This document shows positions 10,685 through 21,039 of a stretch of 49,738 bases of DNA, in pieces (position 1 is the first letter of the stretch; each line of letters begins with the position of its first letter). This stretch comes from Rhypophila decipiens. Its lineage: Eukaryota > Ascomycota > Sordariomycetes > Sordariales > Naviculisporaceae. The stretch spans positions 1 through 49,738 of the forward strand of contig MU858290.1 of assembly GCA_033297075.1 (NCBI GenBank), written 5' to 3'. The translations under genes and the position numbers were made by a program. Below the pieces are notes generated by a model. The model was not told the origin of the DNA, searched no databases, and saw only the letters and a list, made by a program, of their open reading frames with translations.

Positions 10685-12568
10685 ATGGATTCTGACCCAG
10701 AAAAGAACGCTCTTGGCTCGCGATCAGAATCGCCAGATCGACATGTTTTGTCCGCTGAAACCATGGCCGACCTCATAAACACAACCTCTTCTCCATACTC
10801 TGAGGATCGACTGGACACCGATGGAAGCACAGTTCCAGGCACCATCGACGACGACAGCGACAGCTCATACCCACCGTCAGATGCCGAATCTGACCTTGAC
10901 CATCCTCGCGATGGCCACCGCCCGACCATGCTAGAAATACGCCTCTCCCGTCCCAACTCAATCAGGAGCAGGGGGCATTCCCGAGTCGGCAGCAAGGCAT
11001 CCTCCGTTGGACATCCCTTAGGGGAAATTCCAACCGCCAACAGCATCGCCGGTCCTCTCGGATACCCATTATCAAACATCGCGTCCAGCGTCCGGTCAAG
11101 GATAAACAAACAAGGCCAGCACAAGTTCACCCACCCGCTCACACGTACGCCAACTAGCAAATCCTCGCTCGTCGACTTCGATGGCCCAGACGATCCTTAT
11201 AGGCCCATAAACTGGCCTCTCAGAAAGAAGATAATCACGACTTTTATATACGGCCTGATAACCATGTCTGCGACCTGGGCTTCCTCTGCTTACTCGCCCG
11301 GCACAGTCGCTATCGCCGCCGAGTTCCACGTATCAACCCAAGTGTCCATTCTGGGCACCTCTCTCTTCCTGGCCAGCTTCGGACTGGGTCCCTTGCTATG
11401 GGCGCCGCTGTCAGAAGTCTACGGTCGAAAAATCGCGGTTCTCGTTCCCATGTTCATCGCCATCTGTTTCTCCTTCGGCAGCGCCACCGCAAAGGATTTC
11501 CAGACCTTGATGATCACTCGCTTCTGGTGCGGCTTCTTCGCCAGCGCCCCTGTGACGAACACGGGCGGTGTCCTGGGGGATTTGTACTCGCCGACGCAAA
11601 GGGGTATCGCAATGGCCGGATATGCCATGAGCGTTGTCAGCGGTCCCGTCTTGGGTCCGATCGTGTCTACTGCGCTTGCTGTCGATCCAAATCTTGGTTG
11701 GCGATGGACCGAGTACCTCACGGGCATCATCCAGATCGTGACCCTCTTGCTCGGCGTCATGTACGTCGAAGAAAGCTACCCGCCCGTCTTGCTAGTCTAC
11801 AAAGCCCGCCGACTGCGAATAGAAAGCGGCAACTGGGCCTTGCATACAAAATTCGAAGAGTGGGACGTGAGCATATCAGAGCTAGCCCACAAGTTTCTTT
11901 GCAGACCGGTCCAGCTCCTCTGCACGCCGATCTGTTTCCTCGTCGCTCTCCACGCCAGCTTCTGCTACGGCATCTTGTACATGCAGCTGGGGAGTGTACC
12001 CATCATATTCATGGAGGTCCGGGGATGGAAGCCGTTCATTGCGACCTTGCCGTTCTTGAGCATCTTGCTGGGCGCGATCATTGGTTGTGGGATAAACATC
12101 TACAATCAGATGGCATACAACAAATATTTCCACGCGGCCGGCAATCGACCTGTTCCGGAAAAGAGACTGCCTGCTATGATGGTAGGCTCGGTCTTCTTTG
12201 CGGTGGGACTGTTTGTCACAGGGTGGACGGCTGATCCGGAGATCCATTGGATTGTCCCGTGTATCGGGCTGGTCATGCTCGGCACTGGGTTCTTCACCAT
12301 CCTCCAAGCCGCGCTCAATTACCTGGTCGACACGTTTACGCGGTATGCTGCTTCTGCGGTCGCGGCGAATACGTTCTTGAGATCGTGCTTTGCTTGTGCG
12401 TTTCCGTTGGTAGTAGGGCCGTTGTATCACAATCTTGGGGTTGGGCCCGGAAGCTCGATTTGTGCGGGCTTTGCTATACTGATGATTCCTGTGCCGTTTA
12501 TATTCTATCGGTACGGGAAGCAGATCAGGGCTGGTTCCAGGTGGTCTAGGGATTCTGTTCATGACTGA
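10685..12568 (+). CDS. MFS transporter, polyamine/drug:H+ antiporter (DHA1) type
   Basis: An uninterrupted frame of 627 residues. The first about 175 residues are a hydrophilic, Ser/Asp-rich cytoplasmic tail, ending in a WP-containing segment just before the first helix (INWPLRKK), as in the TPO1-like polyamine/multidrug subgroup. Twelve hydrophobic segments follow. The signature loop between helices 2 and 3 is PLSEVYGRK, and the RFWCGFFASAPV region corresponds to helix 4. A long central loop (about 375-410) separates the two halves. Fungal relatives export polyamines, fungicides or metabolites by proton antiport at the plasma membrane; the substrate cannot be read from the sequence. The long N-terminal tail is a likely site of phosphorylation. 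Confidence 0.93.
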   Translation: MDSDPEKNALGSRSESPDRHVLSAETMADLINTTSSPYSEDRLDTDGSTVPGTIDDDSDSSYPPSDAESDLDHPRDGHRPTMLEIRLSRPNSIRSRGHSRVGSKASSVGHPLGEIPTANSIAGPLGYPLSNIASSVRSRINKQGQHKFTHPLTRTPTSKSSLVDFDGPDDPYRPINWPLRKKIITTFIYGLITMSATWASSAYSPGTVAIAAEFHVSTQVSILGTSLFLASFGLGPLLWAPLSEVYGRKIAVLVPMFIAICFSFGSATAKDFQTLMITRFWCGFFASAPVTNTGGVLGDLYSPTQRGIAMAGYAMSVVSGPVLGPIVSTALAVDPNLGWRWTEYLTGIIQIVTLLLGVMYVEESYPPVLLVYKARRLRIESGNWALHTKFEEWDVSISELAHKFLCRPVQLLCTPICFLVALHASFCYGILYMQLGSVPIIFMEVRGWKPFIATLPFLSILLGAIIGCGINIYNQMAYNKYFHAAGNRPVPEKRLPAMMVGSVFFAVGLFVTGWTADPEIHWIVPCIGLVMLGTGFFTILQAALNYLVDTFTRYAASAVAANTFLRSCFACAFPLVVGPLYHNLGVGPGSSICAGFAILMIPVPFIFYRYGKQIRAGSRWSRDSVHD

Positions 12569-13791
12569 GTTGGCGTAAATGGAATGAACTTGGCCATGGT
12601 CAGTATGGAGGCACCTCTTGGTTTATTGGGCTTTGTTGTTACGTATGGGTTTCTTATCTTTCTCGGCTTTTATGAGTTTTATTTGCATTGTTTGGGGTTC
12701 ATGGAGCGAGCATTCATTGAGGGTGCCCATTGCCGGTTTCTCACATCTATCAATAGTCAATATCCGTCACGCATTTTGGTTTTTTATTTTTTATACAGAC
12801 AACGTGGTGCACGAGAAGGAATGGAGGAGATTTGGTTTCCAATCATTGATATAATATTCATAGGAGGATTTCAAATGAATTTTGACACATTCTTACCCTT
12901 GAAGTGATATGCTCGACGGAATGCCCTCACTGATTAATTTAGCCTCTTCATGACTTTGGTCCCCGGTTGTGTTTTTCTCCTCCGGGGAATGGCTTTCTCT
13001 CGCCCATGTTCCAATTATCCAGGGATCCGAAGAAACCAAGCCAAGTCAGGTAAGTATTTATTTTTGGCCTAAATTGAGCTCGTAGAGGCCCATTGAGATG
13101 CAAGATACTTAGTATTTTAATTGACTTGAACTTCTTTGTCTACCTGACTTAGCCAGAAAATTTGTAAAGATGAAGCTATTTCCAGTCGTCAGCGAGTCCA
13201 TCTTTGGCAGGGTTAGGGTTGTATATGGTAGGTTGTTCGGATCAGGCTGTTATATATTGGAACAGAAAACACTGGAGACCTAAAGTAGCCTCGGCAAAAG
13301 TAACATCTCGTTCAAATTGTCACAAGTTATGGCTTAGACTAATTCCACTTCTGTATTCTTGTTCCGTTCAACGTTGCTCACGCAACCAACAGGGTGTCGA
13401 GTTCCAAACACATTTCCGCATTTGGAAGGCGTCGTCAGGGGCTCACCAATTACGTCATTCACTTACATGCGATCGACAACACCATCAATGACAATGCCAA
13501 GACTTGCGCTCGTCGATCAATGAGGTCACCACCTTCTCGCCAATAAGAAGTCGATCACGGGCTCCCTGTTGCCGACAAAACCTCCGACGACACCATTCGA
13601 TTTCAACTGCATTCTATTCCTTCAAGTACTTGAGCCATCGCAAACAACTATCTGTCTACCCTGATCAAAATCCCATAACAACCGCTCGACAAAGCACATC
13701 ACGCATTTCACGAACTGAACCAAGCACCGCAACTCCCTACCAAGTCTCAGGCCAAAAACTCCCAAAGGAAACCAAGACCAAAATCATCAAA
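12569..13791. other. Intergenic region with telomere-like units
   Basis: No gene recognised. It contains the MFS 3' end, an AT-rich stretch (12600-12900), and AGGGTTAGGGTTGTATA at about 13209-13225, a two-unit telomere-type motif also seen near 46299. From 13500 to 13790 the sequence is CA-rich leader-like DNA in front of the next gene. Confidence 0.5.
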
Positions 13792-14243
13792 ATGCTCACC
13801 TCAAGAATCACCCGTCTCGCTCCTAGAGCCGCTGGCGCAGCATCTCGCAACACAACAACCGCCAGAGCTTCCTACCAGATGCAACAATCGCGCAATATAG
13901 GAGCAGCACCCGGACAAGGACAAAGCGAGGGCGACATGGGCGGCCCAGGCGGACAAGAAGCCTACCCCTTTACGAACAAGAAACACAGGTACGTTCTCTC
14001 CCTCTTCGATCCCGACCTGGTATCAGACGGCTAACCCTTGATGGATTGGAAACAAACAGGACATACGCAACTCAGACAGCAGTAGCCAGCGTCGCCGCCT
14101 TAGGAGCCCTCTACTATTTCCTGGGCGGTTCGAAGGACACCAAGACCACGACCTCGACGGGCGCGGATAAAGGACAGGCTGGAACGAATCCCAATGGTCA
14201 GGCGATGGACAAGGTTGAGAAGTTTGGTCGGTCGCGGAATTGA
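13792..14243 (+). CDS. Small mitochondrial-type single-helix membrane protein
   Basis: Two exons, 13792-13988 and 14060-14243, with donor GTACGT and acceptor AACAG (71-nt intron), give 126 residues. The start at 13792 is chosen because it begins a clear mitochondrial presequence: the first about 35 residues are rich in Arg, Ser, Ala and Thr and lack acidic residues (MLTSRITRLAPRAAG). A Gly/Gln-rich linker leads to a FTNKKHR motif at the exon junction, then one predicted helix at about residues 70-86, and a hydrophilic tail ending KFGRSRN. The same frame is open upstream to 13504, but that part has no upstream ATG with similar support. Function unknown; inner or outer mitochondrial membrane location is inferred from the presequence. 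Confidence 0.8.
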
Positions 14244-15327
14244 TCATCCTTGCATGACAAAAGTTAGGGATAGGCCGACATGAAGGACGCGCGCGGGCAG
14301 GTTGAATGATAAATGAAGGGTCAATTGAAGACCTGAATCTTTGAAGGTCGCATGGTTATGTTCGCATGTGGGGCACTCGTGCGGAGTGAGAAGGCCATGT
14401 TATGTTCAGGGTTGGCTTCTCGAGTCTCATTGTTGCGGTCTTCTCTTGGGAGGGAAAGGGGACACGTTGCCATGTGTATGGGTTAGCCAAACTCAGAGTT
14501 GTATAAATAGAGAGAGGACTCATGGTCCTCCACCGCTACCAGACAAGTCAAAGTTGGGGCCGATATATCATTACCATTATCCTCATGAACGACGGACTTG
14601 AACTCGGTGATGGCTATTCTGTTTTCTTGTTGTGTCCCAAGAACTTCACATACCCAATGTACCGAGTTTAGAGATAAATTGGGTTAAAGAGCCAGATATA
14701 CCCGCTGGCGCATTACCTGTGTAGAGGAACGACGACAACGCCACCCAAACGCCGTTGTGTCCATGAAACCCATACCTGGAGCTTGAAATAGATTAACTTT
14801 CCGCCACTGCACACTCACCTCCAGCAGGACCAAACCAAAAGGGAAATTCCACCAGAACCAAGTTTGGGCCCACCAGGAGAATGGAAATTATCGACCCCCT
14901 TTCTTTAATGTTCCACAGAAAGTTTGAGAAGAAGAACGATATGGGCACACATATAAAATTTCCAGCTACACCACCAACTGCCATGCAAGTGGCCTGCTAA
15001 ACCTTGTTTTAGAGGTTATCCCGCCTTTTATCAACAGCCTTTAATCTAGGTATCTTACCTACTCTCTGTTCGGCGGTACGGATCTCGAAAAAGAACAAGA
15101 TTCTCGCGATATTCTTCTTGGTGTTGAGAAAGGGTAATACTAAGGATACCTATATGCTTTATTATAGAACACTATGGGCACGGGCAATACAAGTAACGGG
15201 TTTTTAGGCGTAAATAAGAGTATGCGGTACTTGGAGGGATAGAAAACATGGTGAAGAAACGAAGCTATTCCCAATCTCGAAAGGGGGGTTATAGGGTTAG
15301 GGTTATGGTTGTTCTATCCGCCAGTTA
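14244..15327. other. Intergenic region, partly AT-rich and repeat-like
   Basis: No supported gene. TATAAATA at 14502-14509 is a good TATA box, but only a 49-codon frame (ATG 14522) follows it. The stretch 15000-15290 is AT-rich, without open frames, and resembles decayed repeat DNA. AGGGTTAGGGTT at about 15295 adds another telomere-type unit just before the minisatellite. Confidence 0.5.
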
Positions 15328-15480
15328 AGGCATTTATTCCAGCTAGTCAAGGCATTTATTCCGGCTAGTCAAGGTATTTATTCCAGTCAGTCAAGGCATT
15401 TATTACAGCTAGTCAAGGCATTTATTCCAGTCAGTCAAGCCCTCTGTTCTAGTCCAGTCAAGACATTTATTCCAACAACA
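15328..15480 (+). repeat. 22-bp minisatellite, about seven units
   Basis: Head-to-tail units of about 22 bp begin at 15328, 15350, 15372, 15394, 15416, 15438 and 15461, with consensus AGGCATTTATTCCAGCTAGT plus CA. The last two units diverge (AGCCCTCT... and AGACATTT...). The same two divergent units occur in the same order at 41846-41889, so the two loci are copies of one dispersed repeat and not independent minisatellites. Confidence 0.9.
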
Positions 15481-15544
15481 GTACCTGTATATAAGAAGAC
15501 TGGTGCCTGTATATAAGAGTAGTGGTGCCTGTATATTATGCGCC
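15481..15544 (+). repeat. Second 22-bp repeat with an inverted copy at 41.75 kb
   Basis: Three 22-bp units starting at 15481, 15503 and 15525 share GTRCCTGTATAT. The segment 15503-15544 matches the reverse complement of 41750-41794 with only scattered differences. Relative to the adjoining minisatellite, the orientation is opposite at the two loci. Confidence 0.8.
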
Positions 15545-15709
15545 TCTTTTGGATGCGATCATATTCAGTCATTTCAGCTTAACTCCAAACGACTTACTCG
15601 GCTTTCTTTACATATATATCTCCCTCGGTTGTTTAACATGTCCCATACCAATTCATCAATATCCAAAGAATACAAAAGAAAAAGACAACATGCTTGAAGA
15701 AAGCTGTAC

Positions 15710-18264
15710 CTAGCTGTCGGAGGAAGGACAATGGTCAAAATTCCCTTTTGTGTTGTTGCCCCACCAATGTGGGAACGGGATATGTTTGCCTCCCGCCCCA
15801 AATACAGCAAAGGAAAGTATAAACAGGCACAGCAACGAGCCACCGTCAAACGCGGCGGTAACCAAAAACGAGAAGTCTTTAAAGATGCGCGGCTTGTAGT
15901 TCCTCAGGTAAAACTGCACGTACAATCCGGCAAGGACAGAAGACAAGAGGATGCAGGTCTGCGACTGGTTGTAAGGGATGTAACCCGAGTATTGGATGAG
16001 TTGGGGCATGTTGATGTCGTTTGTGTCAAAGCTGCCAATTTTGGGCACGTACTGTTTGAGTGAGAAGTAAAAGGCAAACGTTAGATCATCTGATTGGCGT
16101 TTGTGAAATGAAAGAGGAGGTCTAAGGAATGTGCCCACCTTGACGAAGAGGCGATGGAGAAGCACAAGAAGAGCACCAAACGCAATACCGACGGGCACGA
16201 TCCAGTACTTGGTCCCGGCCACGTAGAGGTATTCCGCCAAGGCCCAGGCGCTGGCGTTGGTGTTGTACCCCTGAATCGCGGCGCCGCTCCAAGCGTTGCT
16301 ACCGTCGGACTCGGCCAGCATTTCCTCCCTGCCCGTCACGATCGCTGTCATGGTGGCGTAGCTGACAAAGCCGCCTATGACGGTGCCCCAGATCTGGGTG
16401 AGAAACATGACTCTGGGAGGAACCTTGACTGTTCAGGTGTTGGTTGTGTTAGCACGGAGCAGGGCGAAGGCGACGGGGGAGGAGGTGTCTAGACACGTAC
16501 GATATTCACCAATTTTGAGATCATTCGACAGGTTCACCGTCTGCATAATGACGCTGTGCGACCAAGCGGCAAAGTACATGTTACCCACTGGCCTCCCGGG
16601 CAGCATAAGACCGGCCAACATCTTGGACAGGTTGTTGGTAGCGATTCCGTTACCGAAACGGGAGTAGAGAACTGTGCTCAGCGGCGCGATGAAGGAGCCG
16701 AGCAATAGTGAAACGATGTAGGCCCAATGAGGAAGGCTGATGTCGGTCGTCAAGACCACGACGAGACCCAGAATAAAGCTCACGACGAGCACAATGACAA
16801 ACCACCACCATGGAGTCTCCTTGTAGTGTTCCACCATGTGTCTGTGGTGGCGATCCGCGTGTATCCCCTTGCGCGCGTCCTTGACTGTCTTCCAAAGATC
16901 CTTGCCCCAGAAGACGAAACAGTGCGTCACCAGGGCACCAATTGCAGCGTTGGCCATGAACATTGCAAAGGCAAATGTTCCTGCGAGGTCCGGGACGCCG
17001 TGCTTCTCAAGCCCCGCCTTGTCGAGTACGCCGTTGACGAATACCTCTTTGGTGGGATACGGCCCTCTTGAAGCTTTCTGCAGCCGAGTAGCCATGAAGG
17101 GCTGGGCTTTTGCATTCCACACATTGCCGTAGTAGATAGCCAGCATGGCAATCATGCAGATACCCCACCCAATAGCTTGTTGGGCCTGGAGGACCAGCGG
17201 CATTGATGTCGCGAACGACGTCAGATACTGCCAGTCCAACGATATGCTGAAGAGACCCAACCCCTGGTTGTTCACAGATCCTCCGAACAGGATTCCGAGC
17301 GTCTTGGCCGTTTCACCCGTGGTTTCCTCTGCCGCAAGGCATGGAATCGAGATGGAGTTGAGCTGGGGCCATATGTAGGCAGGAACGAACTGGTACAAGA
17401 ACATGCCGGTGAAGCTGTACCAGAACCAGCGCAAAGGCTTCGAGTCCTTGACGCTGTCCCAATGCAGGCCCTGCAAGGCCTTGACCGTGGGTAGTGTCGT
17501 CCAGTAGACGGCGTCGACGTGGTACACAGAAATCTCTCTGAAAATGCCACACAACCCGTACCCGAAGAGTCCAATGGAAATTGTGGCCAGGATAACAGTC
17601 GGAGCACCCAAGTGCATATCGTAAAATATCTTTTGGGCCGCAAACACCTGGATGCCCTCTTTGGCCGCAGAGGCAGAAGTCGCCGTCACAGCGCATATGG
17701 TATGCTCCTTCAAGCCCCAGGGTCCGTAGTTGAAGAAGGATGCGATCTTGATCCCAACTGGCAGCGTGCCCGTGTTGCCCTTTGCTCTCCATCTGGCCTC
17801 CAGCTTGTCGCCGCGCGGCAATACAGCAGCCCATGCATTCCCCAGAAAATACGCTATGAGAACGATGAAGGTGCCACTGATACTGACGTCGGTCGGTTTG
17901 AACTACGCGAGACGGCCGGAAGTCAGCGGTCATGGGTCGAAACAGGAAAAAGCAACGACCGCAAACTCACCTGGTAAACCTGGGTCATGATGGCTTGGAA
18001 GCAGGCCAGCATGCTTGACAAGAGCATGCTCCGGAAAGTGAGCGACGGGTCAAAGTCATCACGAAGCGGTATCAGATGTTCGGAGGCATCCGCTCCCGTG
18101 ATGATGATTTTATCCTCATTCTCAGGCGCCTCGCCCTCTGGCAAGGATGGTGCCTTGGGATTGGCTAGGCTGCCCCTCACGGCATCGTCAAATGTCTTTT
18201 CGCCTTCGTCGGTTGTCGTCTTCCCCGACCTGTCCTTCTCAGAGGCAATATGTGGTGTCGTCAT
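15710..18264 (-). CDS. OPT-family small oligopeptide transporter
   Basis: Four exons are inferred on the minus strand: 18264-17971, 17902-16501, 16428-16139 and 16051-15710, giving about 775 residues, the usual OPT length. Introns are 68, 72 and 87 nt; donors are GTGAGT, GTACGT and GTGGGC. The third intron is a multiple of three without stops, so it could be misread as coding, but removing it joins FVK to YVPKIG as family members do. The protein has about 14-16 hydrophobic segments, and diagnostic stretches include SLTFRSMLLSSMLACFQAIM, the YLKVPPR region and the C-terminal NYVLSAA-like segment FLVTAAFDGG. OPT proteins import tetra- and pentapeptides or glutathione-like substrates with protons. 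The N-terminal 75 residues are hydrophilic and acidic. An upstream in-frame ATG at 18330 is less likely than MTTPHIASEK. Confidence 0.93.
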
Positions 18265-20058
18265 GGTAGGCCTGAGCTCACGAAAAGACTTACACCATTG
18301 AAACGGGTTCTCCCTGCAAAAGATATCCAAAAGTCCTGAGCGGGCAGAAGCTGTATTGCGTTCGGCGAGATTGACACTTCAGTCAGCTCCAAAAGTCCCG
18401 GGAAATCGCTCACTTATATCAAGAGCATGGAGTTTCGGGTGTATGCGTGTATGCGTGTTCGGAATCCAAGACTACGGAACCTTATCTCGCTGTCTAGATA
18501 GGCATCGGTGGGCAACCCGATAACAACAACCTGGCCAGGACCGAGAAGAGTAGCTAGGTGGGATTGATCATGTGGTGGCTGGTTGCGCCATCGCGTCAAA
18601 GAAGCGAGGTTATCGAGTGAGTGGAAAGTCTGAATCTGGAGAGGATTTCGGGGCCAATAGCTGCTTATCCCGTCATCATTTACTTTCCGTAGTTTCGTGT
18701 CGTAGCTATCTGGAGGAGTTTCGGAAAGGGGGAAGTCGAGCTCTTCTATTGGGGTCTTGGATCCTGGGAAGCGTCCAAGCGACATGCCGGCCAGAGCTGA
18801 GGGCTTTTCTAATGCCATGATCCAGAAGAGACCACGTCATGACTTGGCCGTTTGGTTCGGGTGCAGCGGGACCAGCGTGTTCTGTGTCAAATAAGCTTTG
18901 CCCTCCGGGTAACTGAAGAACTCGTTGACTCTTCAGGTCGGCAATTAAAAGATGGTAGCGCCGCCACTTCTTGCAATCTGCCGTCGATAGAGGTCATATT
19001 CGCATGTGACAACTCTATGGCGTGATAACAGTTGGCTGCGTCCTCTGGAGAACCCGTTGGTGGAGAGGTCTGGATCGAACACTGGTGAGCACACAATCGT
19101 CCGGGGATTGGCGCGTACCCGAATCCCGGAAGCTGGATTCCAGCAAAGAGTTTCCTCGACTGATTCAGCAGGCGTGTTTTTCGTGATATTCTGCTTTTCT
19201 TCCGAGTCGTTTCCATCTTCTATACTGAGAAGACCACTGGCCCCGTTCTCCACGTCTGGCAGGGAATCAAGACTCAAGTGCCATCATGATGTCCCAAGCC
19301 GATCACGAGTGCACGCTATCTTGCTCGGTGGCGTTCATAGTCGAGACTTCCACACTCCATTTTTACGGGCACGAGTCTGCGTTTGAGTCCGGCGGACCAG
19401 AAACTGCGGCCATGGCCGGCAAGCATGTTGTCAGCAAGATTCAGCAGCCTAAAGTTTGGCCTCGGGAGTGGACGCAGTGACGCACGATTGCCGAGTGATA
19501 CCAGGGATTCGGATTTTGTTATCTTGGAATAAAGCCCACAAAATTACATTCCTGCTTCCCCCGGGATAAGCGGAGCCAATCGAAGGATGGAGTTGCCCCA
19601 CGAACCTATTGTTAGGAAGGAAGGGCGCCTCGGGTGTTGAATACAACGAGCAAAGAGCAGAGGCTGTTATTGGGGAAATGATCAAAACCGATTATCGTTT
19701 GTGGGTCTGGTAACTCGTGCGAGTCGATACCGGTGTGAACCCTTGCCACCTTCCTCCTGTATACAAGCAGCTCATCTGAAGGATGGCCCAGGAGTACACA
19801 AAAACAGGCAAACATAGAAAGGAAAGAAAGGAAATCCAAGCCTGATGCAGAATCTTTCGAATAAACAAAAGCAACCCATGGCCAGAAGAGAAAACGACTC
19901 ACAGATCATCATATCGCCAATATCCAGACAAGAGCAACGCGCATATCATCCAAAGCCTCCGCTTCCAAGTCAAGCCCTCGTTCATACCAAAAACTATCAT
20001 CGTTACCAACACCCGTCCAGTCTAGTAAATTCAGCCACGCCCGGAGACGCTCCTTCTC
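18265..20058. other. Intergenic region between OPT and dehydrogenase genes
   Basis: No gene could be supported. Minus-strand frames at 18414-18818 (134 codons) and 18945-19277 (110 codons) have no recognisable family. A repeat shared with 45.08 kb lies at 19423-19500. Confidence 0.45.
19423..19500 (+). repeat. Dispersed repeat, copy 1 (matches 45082-45150)
   Basis: GCATGTTGTCAGCAAGATT is identical in both copies. The following about 55 bases remain alignable (AGTTTGGCCTCG versus AGTTTAGCCTCG; GATTGCCGAGT versus GATTACCGAGT). Many of the differences are C/T or G/A, with the T or A in the 45-kb copy. Confidence 0.65.
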
Positions 20059-21039
20059 TCAGTTCGTCCACGGCTTGAGCTGCTCAAATGTCCAACCCCA
20101 CAACTTCCCAGCAAGCTCAGCATCCTGATTGAACTTGCTCGCAGGTCCAACCTTCCCAACAGGGATATAATACTCCCCGTCGACCAGGTCCTCCCTCTTT
20201 GCGCCCGCCGCCGCCCAGAGCTGATTCCTCGCCCCATCCTGGACCGTGGTAATCAGCCCCGAATAGTTCACCACGAGCGGAACCAACCAGTAGGTCAGGA
20301 AATTGCGACTCCTGAACGGCGCCGTCAAGTTCGTATTCACTCGTCCAGGATGCACCGACACGCATTTAATGCCTTTATCCTTGAATCGCAGCGCCACCTC
20401 CCGCGCAAACAGGATATTGGCCAATTTACTCTGTCCATACCTTGTAGCGCTGTACATGTCATTCTGGTCGGACTTCAGGCTATCGAAAACGATTCCCGCA
20501 GCCGGAGCAAAGGCGTGCGCGTCCGAAGTAAGCACCACAACACGCACATCAGCATCGACATGTCTCTGCGCAGTATGAACAAGTAGCGGCGTGAGGAGGT
20601 GTGTCAGGAGCGCATGGCCGATGTGATTCGTCCCGAATTGAATCTCGAACCCGTCCTTCGTCATGCCGGCGGGTGTCATCATGATGCCCGCGTTGAGCAT
20701 CAGGATATCGAGCCGTCCACTGGGGCCCGACTCGGAAGTGACACGTCGCGCGGCGGCTTGGACCGAGTCGAGCGACGCCAGGTCTAGCTCGAGCGTCTTG
20801 ATGTGCGCGTCGGCGACCTCGGCGCGGATTTCGACCGCTGCGTCGTGCGCCTTTTCGAGAGAGCGAGCTGCGAGCCAGATCAGAGCCGGAGAGTGCTTCG
20901 CTAGCTCTAGGGCGGATTGTTTGCCTAGTCCTGAGTTGGCGCCGGTTATGAGGATTACCTTGTTGGTGAGCGGGGGAATGTCGGTTTCTGGCGTGAAGGG
21001 CACTTCGCCTGAGCCGAACAAGTACGAGAGGAGGCCCAT
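20059..21039 (-). CDS. Short-chain dehydrogenase/reductase, retinol dehydrogenase-like
   Basis: An uninterrupted frame of 326 residues. The Rossmann nucleotide motif TGANSGLG is at residues 32-39, an ARS segment that often favours NADP follows at about 58-60, NAG is at 116-118, the catalytic Ser is near 172 (TSDAH) and the catalytic pair is Y201-GQS-K205. VHPGRVNTNL corresponds to the usual PG motif after the active site. All key SDR residues are present, so the enzyme should be active. The overall pattern (IWLAARS, QFGTNHIGH) resembles retinol dehydrogenase/WWOX-type SDRs, which reduce carbonyls of lipophilic substrates; the real substrate is unknown. The N-terminal MGLLSYLF segment may attach it to a membrane. 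Confidence 0.93.
   Translation of the reverse strand: MGLLSYLFGSGEVPFTPETDIPPLTNKVILITGANSGLGKQSALELAKHSPALIWLAARSLEKAHDAAVEIRAEVADAHIKTLELDLASLDSVQAAARRVTSESGPSGRLDILMLNAGIMMTPAGMTKDGFEIQFGTNHIGHALLTHLLTPLLVHTAQRHVDADVRVVVLTSDAHAFAPAAGIVFDSLKSDQNDMYSATRYGQSKLANILFAREVALRFKDKGIKCVSVHPGRVNTNLTAPFRSRNFLTYWLVPLVVNYSGLITTVQDGARNQLWAAAGAKREDLVDGEYYIPVGKVGPASKFNQDAELAGKLWGWTFEQLKPWTN

Noticed and set aside
11882..12562. 226-codon minus-strand frame opposite the MFS transporter
   Set aside because: Antisense shadow of a GC-rich coding exon; the plus strand encodes a full transporter.
12584..12907. 107-codon frame after the MFS stop
   Set aside because: AT-rich 3' flank; Phe/Leu-rich composition comes from T-rich DNA, with no independent support.
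15328..15480. Considered as a CRISPR array
   Set aside because: The units are contiguous with no unique spacers, in a eukaryotic genome; it is a minisatellite.
17313..17933. 206-codon minus-strand frame overlapping the OPT gene
   Set aside because: Same strand but other frame than the OPT exon; it has no transporter features and no splice support.
18414..18818. 134-codon minus-strand frame upstream of the OPT gene
   Set aside because: No domain, helix or signal, and the neighbouring frame at 18945-19277 cannot be joined to it by a clear intron.
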